A DNA stretch of 64,000 bases, taken from Fodinisporobacter ferrooxydans. Its GTDB lineage: Bacteria > Bacillota > Bacilli > Tumebacillales > MYW30-H2. The stretch spans positions 2,249,501 to 2,313,500 of the forward strand of contig NZ_CP089291.1 of the NCBI RefSeq assembly GCF_022818495.1. The letters run 5' to 3'. Below, piece after piece: positions 29,250 through 38,239 of this stretch (position 1 is its first letter; every line of letters begins with the position of its first letter). The notes under the pieces are model-generated. The model saw only the letters and a list, made by a program, of their open reading frames with translations, had not been told where the DNA came from and ran no database searches. The position numbers and the translations under genes are program-made.

Positions 29250-31097
29250 ATGGGGATTCGAGTATTAGGGATTGCTCCGTACAGTGGTCTTCGTGATTTA
29301 TTTTATGAGTTGGCAAAGGAAGAAGATCGTTTTGAATTGGATGTAGAGATTGCTGACCTGGGAGAGGCGATTGATACAATTGGCCAATCCAAGGTTCTTG
29401 AATACGATGTCATAGTGAGCCGTGGCGGCACAGCTACATTGTTGCGGGAATATGTAGAGATACCAGTTATCGATGTGCCTGTTTCCGGATATGACATTTT
29501 ACGCGTCCTCACATTAATCAAAGACTCCAACAGCAGGGTGGCAGTGATCGGATTTCCCAACATCTGTCATGGAGCCGCAACGGTTTCCAATTTGCTGAAT
29601 TTAAAAATTCCAATCTATCCGATTGAACATGAATCGGAAGTCCGCAGTACATTGGTGAAAGCGTTTAATGACGGCGTTCAGGTGATATTGGGGGATGTTG
29701 TAACGGTTCGTACTGCTGATGAAATGGGTTATCATGGCGTGTTGATTACTTCCGGCCGCGAATCGGTTCAGGAAGCGTTTGCGGAGGTAATTCGGATCTA
29801 CGACATTTACAAACGGGAACAAGAAAAAGCAAATTTTTATGAAGAAATCCTGCAACGAGATCACCGGGGAATTCTTGTTATCGATGCTTCCAACGTTTTG
29901 CGATTTGCAAATAGCCAAGCGTCATCTTACATGAATCGGGACATAAGGGAATGGCATCGAAAGCCGCTTCAAACCATTTTTCCTGAAATCGGTTCGAAAA
30001 TTCAGGAAATGCATATTTTCAAACGTACACACTGGCAAGGAACGATAACGCTTAGCGAGTGTTTGTATGATGTTGAAATCGATGGAATCGGACAAAATCA
30101 ACAATGGCCGTATACAATTGTTTATTTGGATCGATCCAGAGTATCGCAAAATTCAGACCAATCCTATATTTATAGTCCGACACGACTTTCTTCGTTTGCG
30201 CAGATCATCGGTTCAAGTCCAGAGATTTTGCAGGTCATTGAACAAGCCAAACAGATGGCAAAAACAGCAAACGCCATTTGGATTTCCGGAGAACCTGGAA
30301 CAGGAAAGACGATATTGGCCCAGTCGATTCATAATGCCAATGAATCGGGTCAAAATTTTTATAAGGCAGCTTGCCGTTCCAGCGATTCCAAACGCCTGGA
30401 GGAAGAATTATTCGGTTCCATCCATGGCGGAGGATTTTTTCAACAGATCTTTCATGGCACGTTATATCTTGAAGATATTGAGTATCTGCCCGTTCATTTG
30501 CAAGAGAAGCTGCTGATTCAGTTGCGAAATGGCGTTGGATTGCGAGTCATTGTATCGTCCTCGATACCATGGGGGCAGCTCCTGCAACGAACAGAATTCA
30601 ATCAAGAGCTGGCATATCGTTTGGGTGAACACTACTTGTATTTGCCTCCATTGCGTGAACGTTTGGAAGATTTGGAGGAAATATGCCGGATTCTGATTGC
30701 CAGACATAATTCCAAATTCGGAAAGCAAATGGTTGGCGTTCGGGATGATGTGATCCATCTGCTGAAAAGCCATGATTGGCCGGGCAATATAAAAGAGTTG
30801 AAAAACGCGTTTGAGGACATGCTGCTGCTCACAAATGGGCATTATGTGGAGCGGAAAGAAGCGGAAATCGTATGGAAGCGATACAAGCAGATGAGCGGCA
30901 AGCCAATACGTGAAATCGATGCAAATAAAGCCGCGCTTGATATGTCAGGTACTCTTGACGAGATCGAGACACAGGTAATCCTCCATGTGCTGCAGCAAGA
31001 AGGAATGAATCAATCGAAAGCGGCTGCCAGACTCGGAATCAATCGATCCACGTTGTGGCGCAAACTGAAATATAGCGACGCAAAGGCAAATGACTGA
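29250..31097 (+). CDS. PrpR-like AAA+ transcriptional regulator lacking GAFTGA
   Basis: A 615-residue regulator. The N-terminal PrpR-type sensor domain (about 1-190, SRGGTATLLRE and PVSGYDILRVL) is followed by a PAS-like segment (about 195-300) and an AAA+ domain (about 310-540) with Walker A GEPGTGKT at 347-354 and Walker B LYLEDIE. The loop between them reads LFGSIHGGGFFQQIFHGTLYLED, so the GAFTGA loop that contacts sigma-54 is missing. A Fis-type HTH (MNQSKAAARLGINRSTLWRKL) closes the protein. ATG 29250 follows GGGAGAAGGA. It probably controls the C4-acid/Lar operon downstream, but perhaps through sigma-A or as a repressor, like TyrR. Confidence 0.86.
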   Translation: MGIRVLGIAPYSGLRDLFYELAKEEDRFELDVEIADLGEAIDTIGQSKVLEYDVIVSRGGTATLLREYVEIPVIDVPVSGYDILRVLTLIKDSNSRVAVIGFPNICHGAATVSNLLNLKIPIYPIEHESEVRSTLVKAFNDGVQVILGDVVTVRTADEMGYHGVLITSGRESVQEAFAEVIRIYDIYKREQEKANFYEEILQRDHRGILVIDASNVLRFANSQASSYMNRDIREWHRKPLQTIFPEIGSKIQEMHIFKRTHWQGTITLSECLYDVEIDGIGQNQQWPYTIVYLDRSRVSQNSDQSYIYSPTRLSSFAQIIGSSPEILQVIEQAKQMAKTANAIWISGEPGTGKTILAQSIHNANESGQNFYKAACRSSDSKRLEEELFGSIHGGGFFQQIFHGTLYLEDIEYLPVHLQEKLLIQLRNGVGLRVIVSSSIPWGQLLQRTEFNQELAYRLGEHYLYLPPLRERLEDLEEICRILIARHNSKFGKQMVGVRDDVIHLLKSHDWPGNIKELKNAFEDMLLLTNGHYVERKEAEIVWKRYKQMSGKPIREIDANKAALDMSGTLDEIETQVILHVLQQEGMNQSKAAARLGINRSTLWRKLKYSDAKAND

Positions 31098-31110
31098 TGT
31101 TTTTTTGATG

Positions 31111-31172
31111 ATAAGCAGAGTAACTTCTTTCCTTGGAAGATAGGAATTCCATTCCGAGGGTGCTCTGCTTAT
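31111..31172 (+). terminator. Terminator-like inverted repeat between regulator and kinase
   Basis: ATAAGCAGAG at 31111-31120 pairs perfectly with CTCTGCTTAT at 31163-31172, with a second small stem between and TTTATTTTG after. It separates the regulator from the metabolic operon. The rest of the gap to 31326 is AT-rich; no clear -35/-10 pair or sigma-54 box was found. Confidence 0.6.
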
Positions 31173-31325
31173 TTATTTTGTTCGTTTTTAGTTGCAAAAT
31201 ACAACCTTACTTTATATAATTTTAAGAAAGCGATATCAGTATTTCTTTGTGTTTTAAAATGAAACATTTATGAATGGATGTTAGATTAACGGTAATTTGC
31301 TTATTAGCAAGTATGGGGGAATACG

Positions 31326-32636
31326 ATGAAACGTATCGCGATTATTGCGGATGATCTGACAGGTGCTTCTGATTCCGGTGTACAGCTTGCGCGGAAAGGA
31401 CTTAAAACGATTGTTGCCATTCAGTCATTGCGGGCGTTGATGGAGAATGAGCCGGAAGTTATCGTCCTTGATACGGATAGTCGGGCTGTCTCGTCCGAAC
31501 TGGCGTATTCGAAAGTAAAGCAATTGATAGACGAACTGAAACATGCGGGCATGACCGGAGTGTATAAAAAAATAGATTCAACGCTCAGAGGAAATATCGG
31601 TGCGGAAATTGATGCGATTTTGGATGTGATGGATTTTGATATTGCGATTGTCGCTCCGGCATTTCCAAAGATTCAGCGCGTGACAAAGCATGGCGTCCAT
31701 TTTTTGAATGGCACGGAAATCCATCAAACGGAAATCGGAAAAGATCCCAAATGTCCGGTGACAGAATCCAATATTTCCAGGTTGCTTTCCAATCAGTCGA
31801 AGCGAAAGATTGGCTGCATGTACCTGCAGACGATTCGCGCAGGACAAATGGAAATTCAGGAATCAATGGAATACATGTTGCAGCAAGGCATTGAAATCAT
31901 TGTGGCAGATGCGGAACAAGAACAAGATCTGATCCATCTTGTAGACGGTTTGAAAAACAGCAGCAGAAAAATTTTGTGGGTTGGGTCGGCAGGATTGGCA
32001 CAATATCTTTTGGAATTATACGATTTGCCGGAACGGTTGACGCACGGACTTGAGGTTCCAAAGACAGACAAACCCGTCATGTTGGTTGCCGGCAGCATTT
32101 CGAACATTACATTGCAGCAATTGCAAGCGGTAGGACAACTTCCGAATGTGGAAAGGATTCAATTCGACCCGATTTTGGTATTGCAGGGGGGAGAAGCTTG
32201 TGAAAAAGAAATGAAGCGTTGTCTGTACAAAGTACGAGAAGCAATCCGTGCAGGCAGAGATATAGCGCTTTATGCAACATCTACGAAAGCACAAGTGGAT
32301 GAAACGACAGCTTGCGGAAGTCAGTTTGGAATCAATCGGGCAGAAATCGCAGACCGCATTGCAAGTGCACTTGGATGCATCGCTGCGGGAATTTTGTCAA
32401 CGGAATCGCTGCAAGGCATCATACTGACAGGCGGGGATACGGCAATTGCTGTCTGTACACAAGCGGGCGTTGCAGGACTTTTGTTGTTGGACGAAATGGA
32501 ACCGGGGATTCCCGTCAGCCGGTTAATCGGAGGTCCCCAATCCGTTTTGACAATTACCAAAGCAGGAGCGTTTGGTACGGAAGAATCTCTTGTAGGGGCG
32601 TTTCACATATTGAAAGGAGAATGTTTGCATGTATAA
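31326..32636 (+). CDS. Four-carbon acid sugar kinase family protein (DUF1537)
   Basis: A 436-residue kinase with the family N-terminus IAIIADDLTGASDSGVQLARKG and KKIDSTLRGNIGAEIDAIL, and the C-terminal nucleotide-binding GGDTAIAVC and GGPQSVLTITKAGAFG. Characterised members phosphorylate D-threonate, D-erythronate or 3-oxo-tetronates. Its partner downstream is PdxA2-like, the pairing known from D-threonate catabolism (DtnK-PdxA2). The stop overlaps the next start by 8 nt, so the two are co-translated. The exact C4 acid, or another hydroxyacid, is unknown. Confidence 0.9.
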   Translation: MKRIAIIADDLTGASDSGVQLARKGLKTIVAIQSLRALMENEPEVIVLDTDSRAVSSELAYSKVKQLIDELKHAGMTGVYKKIDSTLRGNIGAEIDAILDVMDFDIAIVAPAFPKIQRVTKHGVHFLNGTEIHQTEIGKDPKCPVTESNISRLLSNQSKRKIGCMYLQTIRAGQMEIQESMEYMLQQGIEIIVADAEQEQDLIHLVDGLKNSSRKILWVGSAGLAQYLLELYDLPERLTHGLEVPKTDKPVMLVAGSISNITLQQLQAVGQLPNVERIQFDPILVLQGGEACEKEMKRCLYKVREAIRAGRDIALYATSTKAQVDETTACGSQFGINRAEIADRIASALGCIAAGILSTESLQGIILTGGDTAIAVCTQAGVAGLLLLDEMEPGIPVSRLIGGPQSVLTITKAGAFGTEESLVGAFHILKGECLHV

Positions 32637-33627
32637 ACCATATATTGGAATTACAATGGGAGATGCGGCCGGTGTTGGTCCGGAAATTATCTTAAAAGCA
32701 TTAAAAGATCCGGAAATCTATAAACAATGCAGACCATTTGTCATTGGAGATGCTAAAATACTAGAGAGGGCGAAATCAGTTGTAAACAGTTTTGCAACAA
32801 TCCGCAAGATTTTGCATGTGGATCAAGCCGATTTTACGTACGGAACTGTGGATTGTCTCGATCTGGATTTGTTGCCGGCAGATTTGCCCTTCGGACAAAT
32901 ATCCGCACATGCGGGGAATGCTGCATTCCGCTTTCTTGAAAAAGCAATCGAATTGGCCAAAGAAGGTTCCATTGATGCGATTTGCACGGCTCCTTTAAAC
33001 AAAGAAGCGTTACATAAAGGAGGACATATATATCCGGGACATACGGAGATTTTGGCCGAACTGACAGGTACAAAAGATTTCTCGATGATGTTGTCCGCAC
33101 CCAAGCTTAAAGTCATCCATGTGACGACACATGTAGGGATTCTTGATGCTGTCAAACAGATCAATCCGGAACGTGTATACAAAGTCATTCGGCTTGCACA
33201 TGAAACGTTGCAAAAAGCCGGCATTCCAGAACCGAAGATCGCAGTTTGCGGAATCAATCCACATGCCGGTGAAAATGGCTTGTTTGGTTATGGGGAAGAA
33301 GAAGAAAAAGTGATTCCCGGTGTTGAGAAAGCACAGCAGGAAGGAATCGCCGTGCAAGGTCCATTGCCCGCAGATACGCTGTTTTTCCGTGCAACACGCG
33401 GGGATTTTGATATTGTAGTTGCCATGTACCACGATCAGGGGCACGGGCCTGTAAAAGTGTTGGGCTTGGAAGCGGGTGTCAATATTACAGTCGGCCTTCC
33501 CATCATTCGGACAAGTGTCGACCACGGCACCGCATTTGATATTGCAGGAAAAGGGGTTGTCGATGAGTTAAGCATGAAAGAAGCCATTCGGCAGGCGATT
33601 GAATTGGCGCCGAAACGAAACGAGTAA
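32629..33627 (+). CDS. pdxA2: PdxA2-like 4-phospho-hydroxyacid dehydrogenase
   Basis: A 332-residue member of the 4-hydroxythreonine-4-phosphate dehydrogenase family. Landmarks are GITMGDAAGVGPEI at the N-terminus, the metal-binding His in YPGHTEILAELTG, and YHDQGHGPVKVLGL plus VDHGTAFDIAGKG at the C-terminus. Next to a DUF1537 kinase, members oxidise 4-phospho-D-threonate or -erythronate and release CO2 to give dihydroxyacetone phosphate. The start follows GAAAGGAGA. Context argues against a role in vitamin B6 synthesis. Confidence 0.9.
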   Translation: MYKPYIGITMGDAAGVGPEIILKALKDPEIYKQCRPFVIGDAKILERAKSVVNSFATIRKILHVDQADFTYGTVDCLDLDLLPADLPFGQISAHAGNAAFRFLEKAIELAKEGSIDAICTAPLNKEALHKGGHIYPGHTEILAELTGTKDFSMMLSAPKLKVIHVTTHVGILDAVKQINPERVYKVIRLAHETLQKAGIPEPKIAVCGINPHAGENGLFGYGEEEEKVIPGVEKAQQEGIAVQGPLPADTLFFRATRGDFDIVVAMYHDQGHGPVKVLGLEAGVNITVGLPIIRTSVDHGTAFDIAGKGVVDELSMKEAIRQAIELAPKRNE

Positions 33628-33660
33628 TCGAGCAAAATGCACGGGAAGGTGTGACTTTGG

Positions 33661-34788
33661 ATGAAGATCGTTTTAGCTCCGGACTCCTATAAAGGAAGCC
33701 TGACGGCAAAACAAGCGTGTGATGCGATGGAAGCAGGGATACGAAAGGTTTTTCCCGATGCAGATGTAATAAAAGTCCCGATGGCAGACGGCGGTGAAGG
33801 CACCGTTCAAAGTTTGGTCGACGCGTTAAACGGCCAATTGCACACAGAAACGGTTGCAAATCCACTCGGTGAACCGGTGCAAGCGACATACGGCATCCTC
33901 GGCGATGGGAAAACAGCTGTCATTGAAATGGCGGAAGCGTCCGGTCTTTATCTGATCTCCAAAGAACAGAGGGATCCCCGGATTACGACAACATACGGCA
34001 CCGGTGAGTTGATAAAAGCAGCCTTGGATCAAGGCTGCCGCAACTTTATTCTGGGAATCGGCGGCAGTGCCACAAACGATGGCGGTGTCGGCATGGCACA
34101 GGCGTTGGGGATTCAGTTTCTGGATCGGGATGGCAATCCGGTGCCCTTTGGCGGCGGATTTTTACACTGCATTGAAAGAATGGATTTGACACGGTTGGAT
34201 CCGCGAATTAAGGACTGCCGCTTTACCGTTGCTTGCGATGTTGACAATCCGCTATGCGGGGAGCATGGAGCGAGCCACGTATTTGGACCGCAAAAAGGCG
34301 CAAATCCGGAAATGGTGCTTGAACTGGACAGTAATCTTCTACATTATGCTACAATATTGGGAGAACAGCTGGGGATGAACATCAAAGATCTGCCTGGTTC
34401 GGGCGCGGCCGGTGGACTGGGAGCAGGGATGGTCGCATTCCTCGGTGCAGAATTGCGGCCCGGCATTGAAATCGTTTTACAGATAACAAAACTGGAAGAA
34501 ACATTGGCAGGCGCCGACTTGGCAATCTCGGGAGAAGGTCAATGCGATTTTCAAACATTGCGGGGGAAAACGCCTTTTGGCGTTGCCAAAGTTGCTCGGC
34601 AATTGAACATTCCTGTCATTTTAATGGCCGGATCCATCGGTGCGGGAATCGATGCTCTTTTTGAGCATGGGATTGTCAGCGTGTTTTCGATCGTCGATCG
34701 GCCGATGTCTCTGGAAGATGCAATGGAACAAGCGGCTCCCTTAATGTCTGCTGCCGTGGAAAGGGTTATCCGGGCAAGATTTTTATAG
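33661..34788 (+). CDS. Glycerate kinase, GlxK/GarK type
   Basis: A 375-residue glycerate kinase of the GarK family, starting MKIVLAPDSYKGSLTAKQA, with MADGGEGTVQSLVDAL, NFILGIGGSATNDGGVGMAQALG (nucleotide/substrate loop) and ISGEGQCDFQTLRGKTPFGVAK. It makes 2- or 3-phosphoglycerate from D-glycerate. It sits between PdxA2 and LarE with short gaps. In this operon the LarA enzyme might interconvert glycerate enantiomers or longer 2-hydroxyacids ahead of the kinases; this is an inference from position. Confidence 0.92.
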   Translation: MKIVLAPDSYKGSLTAKQACDAMEAGIRKVFPDADVIKVPMADGGEGTVQSLVDALNGQLHTETVANPLGEPVQATYGILGDGKTAVIEMAEASGLYLISKEQRDPRITTTYGTGELIKAALDQGCRNFILGIGGSATNDGGVGMAQALGIQFLDRDGNPVPFGGGFLHCIERMDLTRLDPRIKDCRFTVACDVDNPLCGEHGASHVFGPQKGANPEMVLELDSNLLHYATILGEQLGMNIKDLPGSGAAGGLGAGMVAFLGAELRPGIEIVLQITKLEETLAGADLAISGEGQCDFQTLRGKTPFGVAKVARQLNIPVILMAGSIGAGIDALFEHGIVSVFSIVDRPMSLEDAMEQAAPLMSAAVERVIRARFL

Positions 34789-34853
34789 TGAAAAGTGCTG
34801 GATGGAAAGCAATGTGCATATAAAAGAAAACTAGAGATGGAGGAATGATTCCT

Positions 34854-35678
34854 GTGAGTATTGCAGAAGAAACAGTAAGCATTCAAGAAAAGAATCAAAA
34901 ACTCGGGGAGTATCTCAGGGAATTGGATCAAGCAATTGTCGCGTTTTCAGCCGGCATCGACTCCACATTTGTCTTGGCGCGGGCAAAAGAGGAATTAGGA
35001 GATAGAGTATTGGCAGTGACAGCGGCATCCGAAACGTTTCCCGAGCGGGAATTGGAAGAAGCGATCGGGTTGGCCAAAAAACTCGGTGTCAGGCATGAGG
35101 TCATACAAATAAAAGAAATGGAGAATCCCCATTTTGTCGCAAATAATCCGGATCGCTGCTACCACTGTAAAGCCGGGTTGTATTCCAATTTGACGGCACT
35201 CGCCAAGGAAAAGGGAATTCCATGGATATTGGACGGAGCCAATATGGACGATCTGGGGGATTATCGCCCCGGCAGGAAAGCGGCGAAGGAATTTGAGATT
35301 CGCAGTCTGTTGCAGGAAGCGGGTTTGTATAAGCAGGAATTACGCGAGCTTGCCAGAGACATGGGTCTCCCCAATTGGGATAAACCTTCCTTTGCGTGTT
35401 TATCTTCCCGGATTCCCTATGGATCTATTATTACGCTAGACAAAGTGGAACAGTTGGATCGGGGAGAAGCAGCGCTGCGGCAGATGGGATTTCGGCAATT
35501 GCGAATTCGCCATCATGATAAGATCGCAAGAGTGGAAGTACCGCCTGCAGATTTCCCGCGGGTGCTGGAAGCTGCCGAGCAAATTGTGGAAATTTTGAAG
35601 GCAGAGGGATTTTCCTATGTGACGCTTGACTTGCAAGGGTACCGGACAGGTTCCATGAATGAAGCCATTGGCAAGTAA
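34854..35678 (+). CDS. larE: ATP-dependent sacrificial sulfur transferase LarE, copy 1
   Basis: LarE adenylates and thiolates the pyridinium biscarboxylate mononucleotide during synthesis of the nickel-pincer nucleotide. The 274-residue protein has the PP-loop VAFSAGIDSTFVLARA, DRCYHCKAGLYSNL, DGANMDDLGDYRPG and SFACLSSRIPYG. The three cysteines (CYHC and FAC) match the version reported to bind a [4Fe-4S] cluster, unlike the single sacrificial Cys of Lactiplantibacillus LarE. GTG 34854 lies 10 bases after GGAGG; an ATG at 34845 is too close to it. It precedes larA by 17 bases. Confidence 0.93.
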   Translation: MSIAEETVSIQEKNQKLGEYLRELDQAIVAFSAGIDSTFVLARAKEELGDRVLAVTAASETFPERELEEAIGLAKKLGVRHEVIQIKEMENPHFVANNPDRCYHCKAGLYSNLTALAKEKGIPWILDGANMDDLGDYRPGRKAAKEFEIRSLLQEAGLYKQELRELARDMGLPNWDKPSFACLSSRIPYGSIITLDKVEQLDRGEAALRQMGFRQLRIRHHDKIARVEVPPADFPRVLEAAEQIVEILKAEGFSYVTLDLQGYRTGSMNEAIGK

Positions 35679-35695
35679 TGGAGTGAAGAAGATCG

Positions 35696-36958
35696 ATGAA
35701 AACAACATTGTTATACGGAACATCCGGTTTAACCATCGAAGTGCCTGACCATTCTTTAGTGATCGAGCCCCTTGACTTGCCGGCGTTATTCGATGACAAA
35801 CAGGCGGTCATAGATGCCTTGCGCAATCCGATTGGCGCGAGACCCTTAAAAGGGTCGGTAAAGGCAACGGACAAAGTTGCAATTGTGATTAGCGATATCA
35901 CAAGACCGACGCCCAACCATAAGTTGGTGCCGTGGTTGATCGAAGAACTGGATCATGTACCATTGGAGAATTTCGTGATTCTGAATGGAACAGGCACACA
36001 CCGGGATCAGACAGAGGAAGAATTTGTGCAAATGCTTGGCCGGTGGGTTGTCGATCACATCCGAATCGTCAACAATCATTGTCATGATGCTTCGTCGTTG
36101 ACAAAAGTCGGTGCCAGCCGTTTTGGTTGTGATGTGTATTTGAACAAAGAGTACGTGGAAGCGGATTTTCGAATCGTTACCGGATTTATTGAGCCGCATT
36201 TTTTTGCCGGTTTTTCCGGCGGTCCGAAGGGAATTATGCCGGGTATTGCGGGAATTGAGACGATCCTTGCGTTCCACAACGCACGCATGATCGGAGATCC
36301 TTTGGCGACATGGGGCAATATGACAAATAATCCGCTGCAGGATATGACCCGAGAAATCAACCGGATGTGCAAACCCCACTTTATGTTGAATGTGACGTTA
36401 AACAAGCAGAAAGAAATTACGCAAGTGTTTGCCGGAGAATTGTTTGAAGCGCATGATGTCGGCTGTGAGTACGTAAAAGAACATGCAATGGTCAAATGCG
36501 AAGAACGCTTTGACGTTGTCATTACATCCAATTCCGGATATCCCCTTGACCAAAATTTGTACCAAGCGGTCAAAGGTATGAGCGCTGCTCACAAGATCGT
36601 CAAGCAGGGCGGTACAATTATTTGTGCGGCGGAATGTTCGGACGGCCTGCCCAATCACGGGAATTACGCGCGTATCTTGCAAATGCGCAAAACACCGCAA
36701 GAACTGCTCGACATGATCAATGACCCATCGTTTCAAACATTCGATCAATGGCAAGTACAAAAACAGGCTGTGATTCAGGTGTGGGCAGACGTTTATGTGT
36801 ATTCCTCACTTTCCGGTGATGATGTAAGGAAGGCGATGTTTTCGCCGACACATGACATTGAGCAGTTATTGGACGAGTTAAAATTGAAGTATGGACCTGA
36901 CATGACCGTTGCAGTACTCCCAATGGGACCGTTGACAATTCCTTATGTGGAAGAGTAG
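35696..36958 (+). CDS. larA: LarA-family nickel-pincer 2-hydroxyacid racemase/epimerase
   Basis: A 420-residue member of the LarA family, whose founder racemises lactate with the NPN cofactor. All key elements are present: SDITRPTPNHK (Asp67 and Arg70), TGTHRDQTEEEF (His102, acid/base), EPHFFAGFSGGPK (His168 and the cofactor-binding Lys178), ETILAFHN (nickel ligand His194) and DQNLYQAVKGM. The LarA superfamily also includes malate, phenyllactate, gluconate and short-chain hydroxyacid enzymes, so lactate is not assured. With C4-acid and glycerate kinases in the same operon, a glycerate or tetronate substrate is as likely. Confidence 0.93.
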   Translation: MKTTLLYGTSGLTIEVPDHSLVIEPLDLPALFDDKQAVIDALRNPIGARPLKGSVKATDKVAIVISDITRPTPNHKLVPWLIEELDHVPLENFVILNGTGTHRDQTEEEFVQMLGRWVVDHIRIVNNHCHDASSLTKVGASRFGCDVYLNKEYVEADFRIVTGFIEPHFFAGFSGGPKGIMPGIAGIETILAFHNARMIGDPLATWGNMTNNPLQDMTREINRMCKPHFMLNVTLNKQKEITQVFAGELFEAHDVGCEYVKEHAMVKCEERFDVVITSNSGYPLDQNLYQAVKGMSAAHKIVKQGGTIICAAECSDGLPNHGNYARILQMRKTPQELLDMINDPSFQTFDQWQVQKQAVIQVWADVYVYSSLSGDDVRKAMFSPTHDIEQLLDELKLKYGPDMTVAVLPMGPLTIPYVEE

Positions 36959-37039
36959 ATGAGCGTATAGCAGTCGAGAACGGCTGTTAAACACGCATGG
37001 CTGCTAAAGTTCTCGAAGAAAGGAAACTTTACGAATACG

Positions 37040-38044
37040 ATGGCAGAACGCAAACAAAGTTGGTTGGGGTATGGCGTTGTAGTCTTGTTGTTGCATGTCG
37101 TTGGCATTCTTCTTTTGGTTACATCCCGTAATCACTCCGCCCTCATCAATCTTGCATTTTTAGCGTATACGCTAGGCCTTAGGCATGCATTTGACGCGGA
37201 CCACATTGCGGCAATTGACAATACGGTGCGAAAGTTGATCCAGCAAAATAAAAATCCGAACGGAGTTGGATTTTATTTTTCTTTAGGACATTCAACAGTT
37301 GTAACGATTATGACATTTGCTACTATATTTGCCGTGCAATGGGCAGAGAAAGAAATCCCTTATTTTCAGCACATCGGAGGTATCATCGGCACTTCCGTGT
37401 CCGGGCTTTTCTTGTTGCTGATCGGTATCATGAACCTTTTCATTCTCATCAATATTGCCAAAAGTTTTTTCAATATGCGGCGTGGAATGTATAATGCCGA
37501 TAAAGTGGAAGAACTGCTTCTTTCCAGAGGCTCTATTTTTCGTTTGATTCATCCGCTTTTACGATATATTTCGAAAAGTTGGCATGTGTATCCCATTGGA
37601 TTTTTATTTGGCTTGGGATTTGATACGGCAAGTGAAGTCGCTTTGCTTGCCATTTCCACAGGCGCGGCGAAAAGTGCAATTCCGATCAGCGGAGTTCTTG
37701 CGCTTCCGATATTATTTGCTGCCGGAATGAGTCTGCTTGATACCGTTGATGGCATTTTCATGACAAATGCATATCGTTGGGCATTTTCTACGCCGTTGCG
37801 TAAAATTTACTACAATTTGACTGTAACTGCGTTGGCTGTAATGGCCGCATTATGTATTGGACTATTTGAATTGCTCCAGGTGGCAATTCCTCAATTGGGA
37901 TTGCGGGAAGGCATTTGGGGATGGATTGCAAATTTGGATTTAGGATCTGTAGGCTATATTTTATTCGGATTGTTTGTTTTCTGTTGGGGGCTTTCCTATT
38001 GCATTTGGAAAGTTTTCCGCATCGAACAACGTTGGGAAATGTAA
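37040..38044 (+). CDS. Nickel/cobalt permease, HoxN/NixA type
   Basis: A 334-residue integral membrane protein of the NiCoT family. Signature stretches are RHAFDADHIAAIDNT in helix 2, FSLGHSTVV, LFGLGFDTASEVALLA and FAAGMSLLDTVDG, all of which line the metal path. About eight membrane helices. It lies 82 bases after larA on the same strand; supply of nickel for the NPN cofactor is the obvious role. A terminator-like hairpin follows. Confidence 0.94.
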   Translation: MAERKQSWLGYGVVVLLLHVVGILLLVTSRNHSALINLAFLAYTLGLRHAFDADHIAAIDNTVRKLIQQNKNPNGVGFYFSLGHSTVVTIMTFATIFAVQWAEKEIPYFQHIGGIIGTSVSGLFLLLIGIMNLFILINIAKSFFNMRRGMYNADKVEELLLSRGSIFRLIHPLLRYISKSWHVYPIGFLFGLGFDTASEVALLAISTGAAKSAIPISGVLALPILFAAGMSLLDTVDGIFMTNAYRWAFSTPLRKIYYNLTVTALAVMAALCIGLFELLQVAIPQLGLREGIWGWIANLDLGSVGYILFGLFVFCWGLSYCIWKVFRIEQRWEM

Positions 38045-38117
38045 CATGCATAGAAGATAAGGAGCTGCGCCAAGCGCACAGGGGCTGGCGGCTGCCACAA
38101 TGAATGAAAATAGACTT

Positions 38118-38165
38118 GGCCTGTGAGACTGCCGATTTCATAATAGAGACGCAGACTCACAGGCC
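38118..38165 (+). terminator. Terminator-like hairpin between nickel permease and larC
   Basis: A perfect 10-bp stem (GGCCTGTGAG / CTCACAGGCC) with a 28-base loop and ATATTTTTG after it. It sits between the converging permease and larC genes. Confidence 0.65.
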
Positions 38166-38239
38166 GATATTTTTGAGGATTTGCGCACGTCTGCAAGCAC
38201 TTTCGGGGCGATGCCGAAAAAATGTATGGTTATTTATGG

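Noticed and set aside
31261-31320. Sigma-54-like promoter before the C4-acid kinase
   Set aside because: A TTGCT is present but the -24 half is TTAACG, too far from TGGCAC; the adjacent regulator also lacks GAFTGA.
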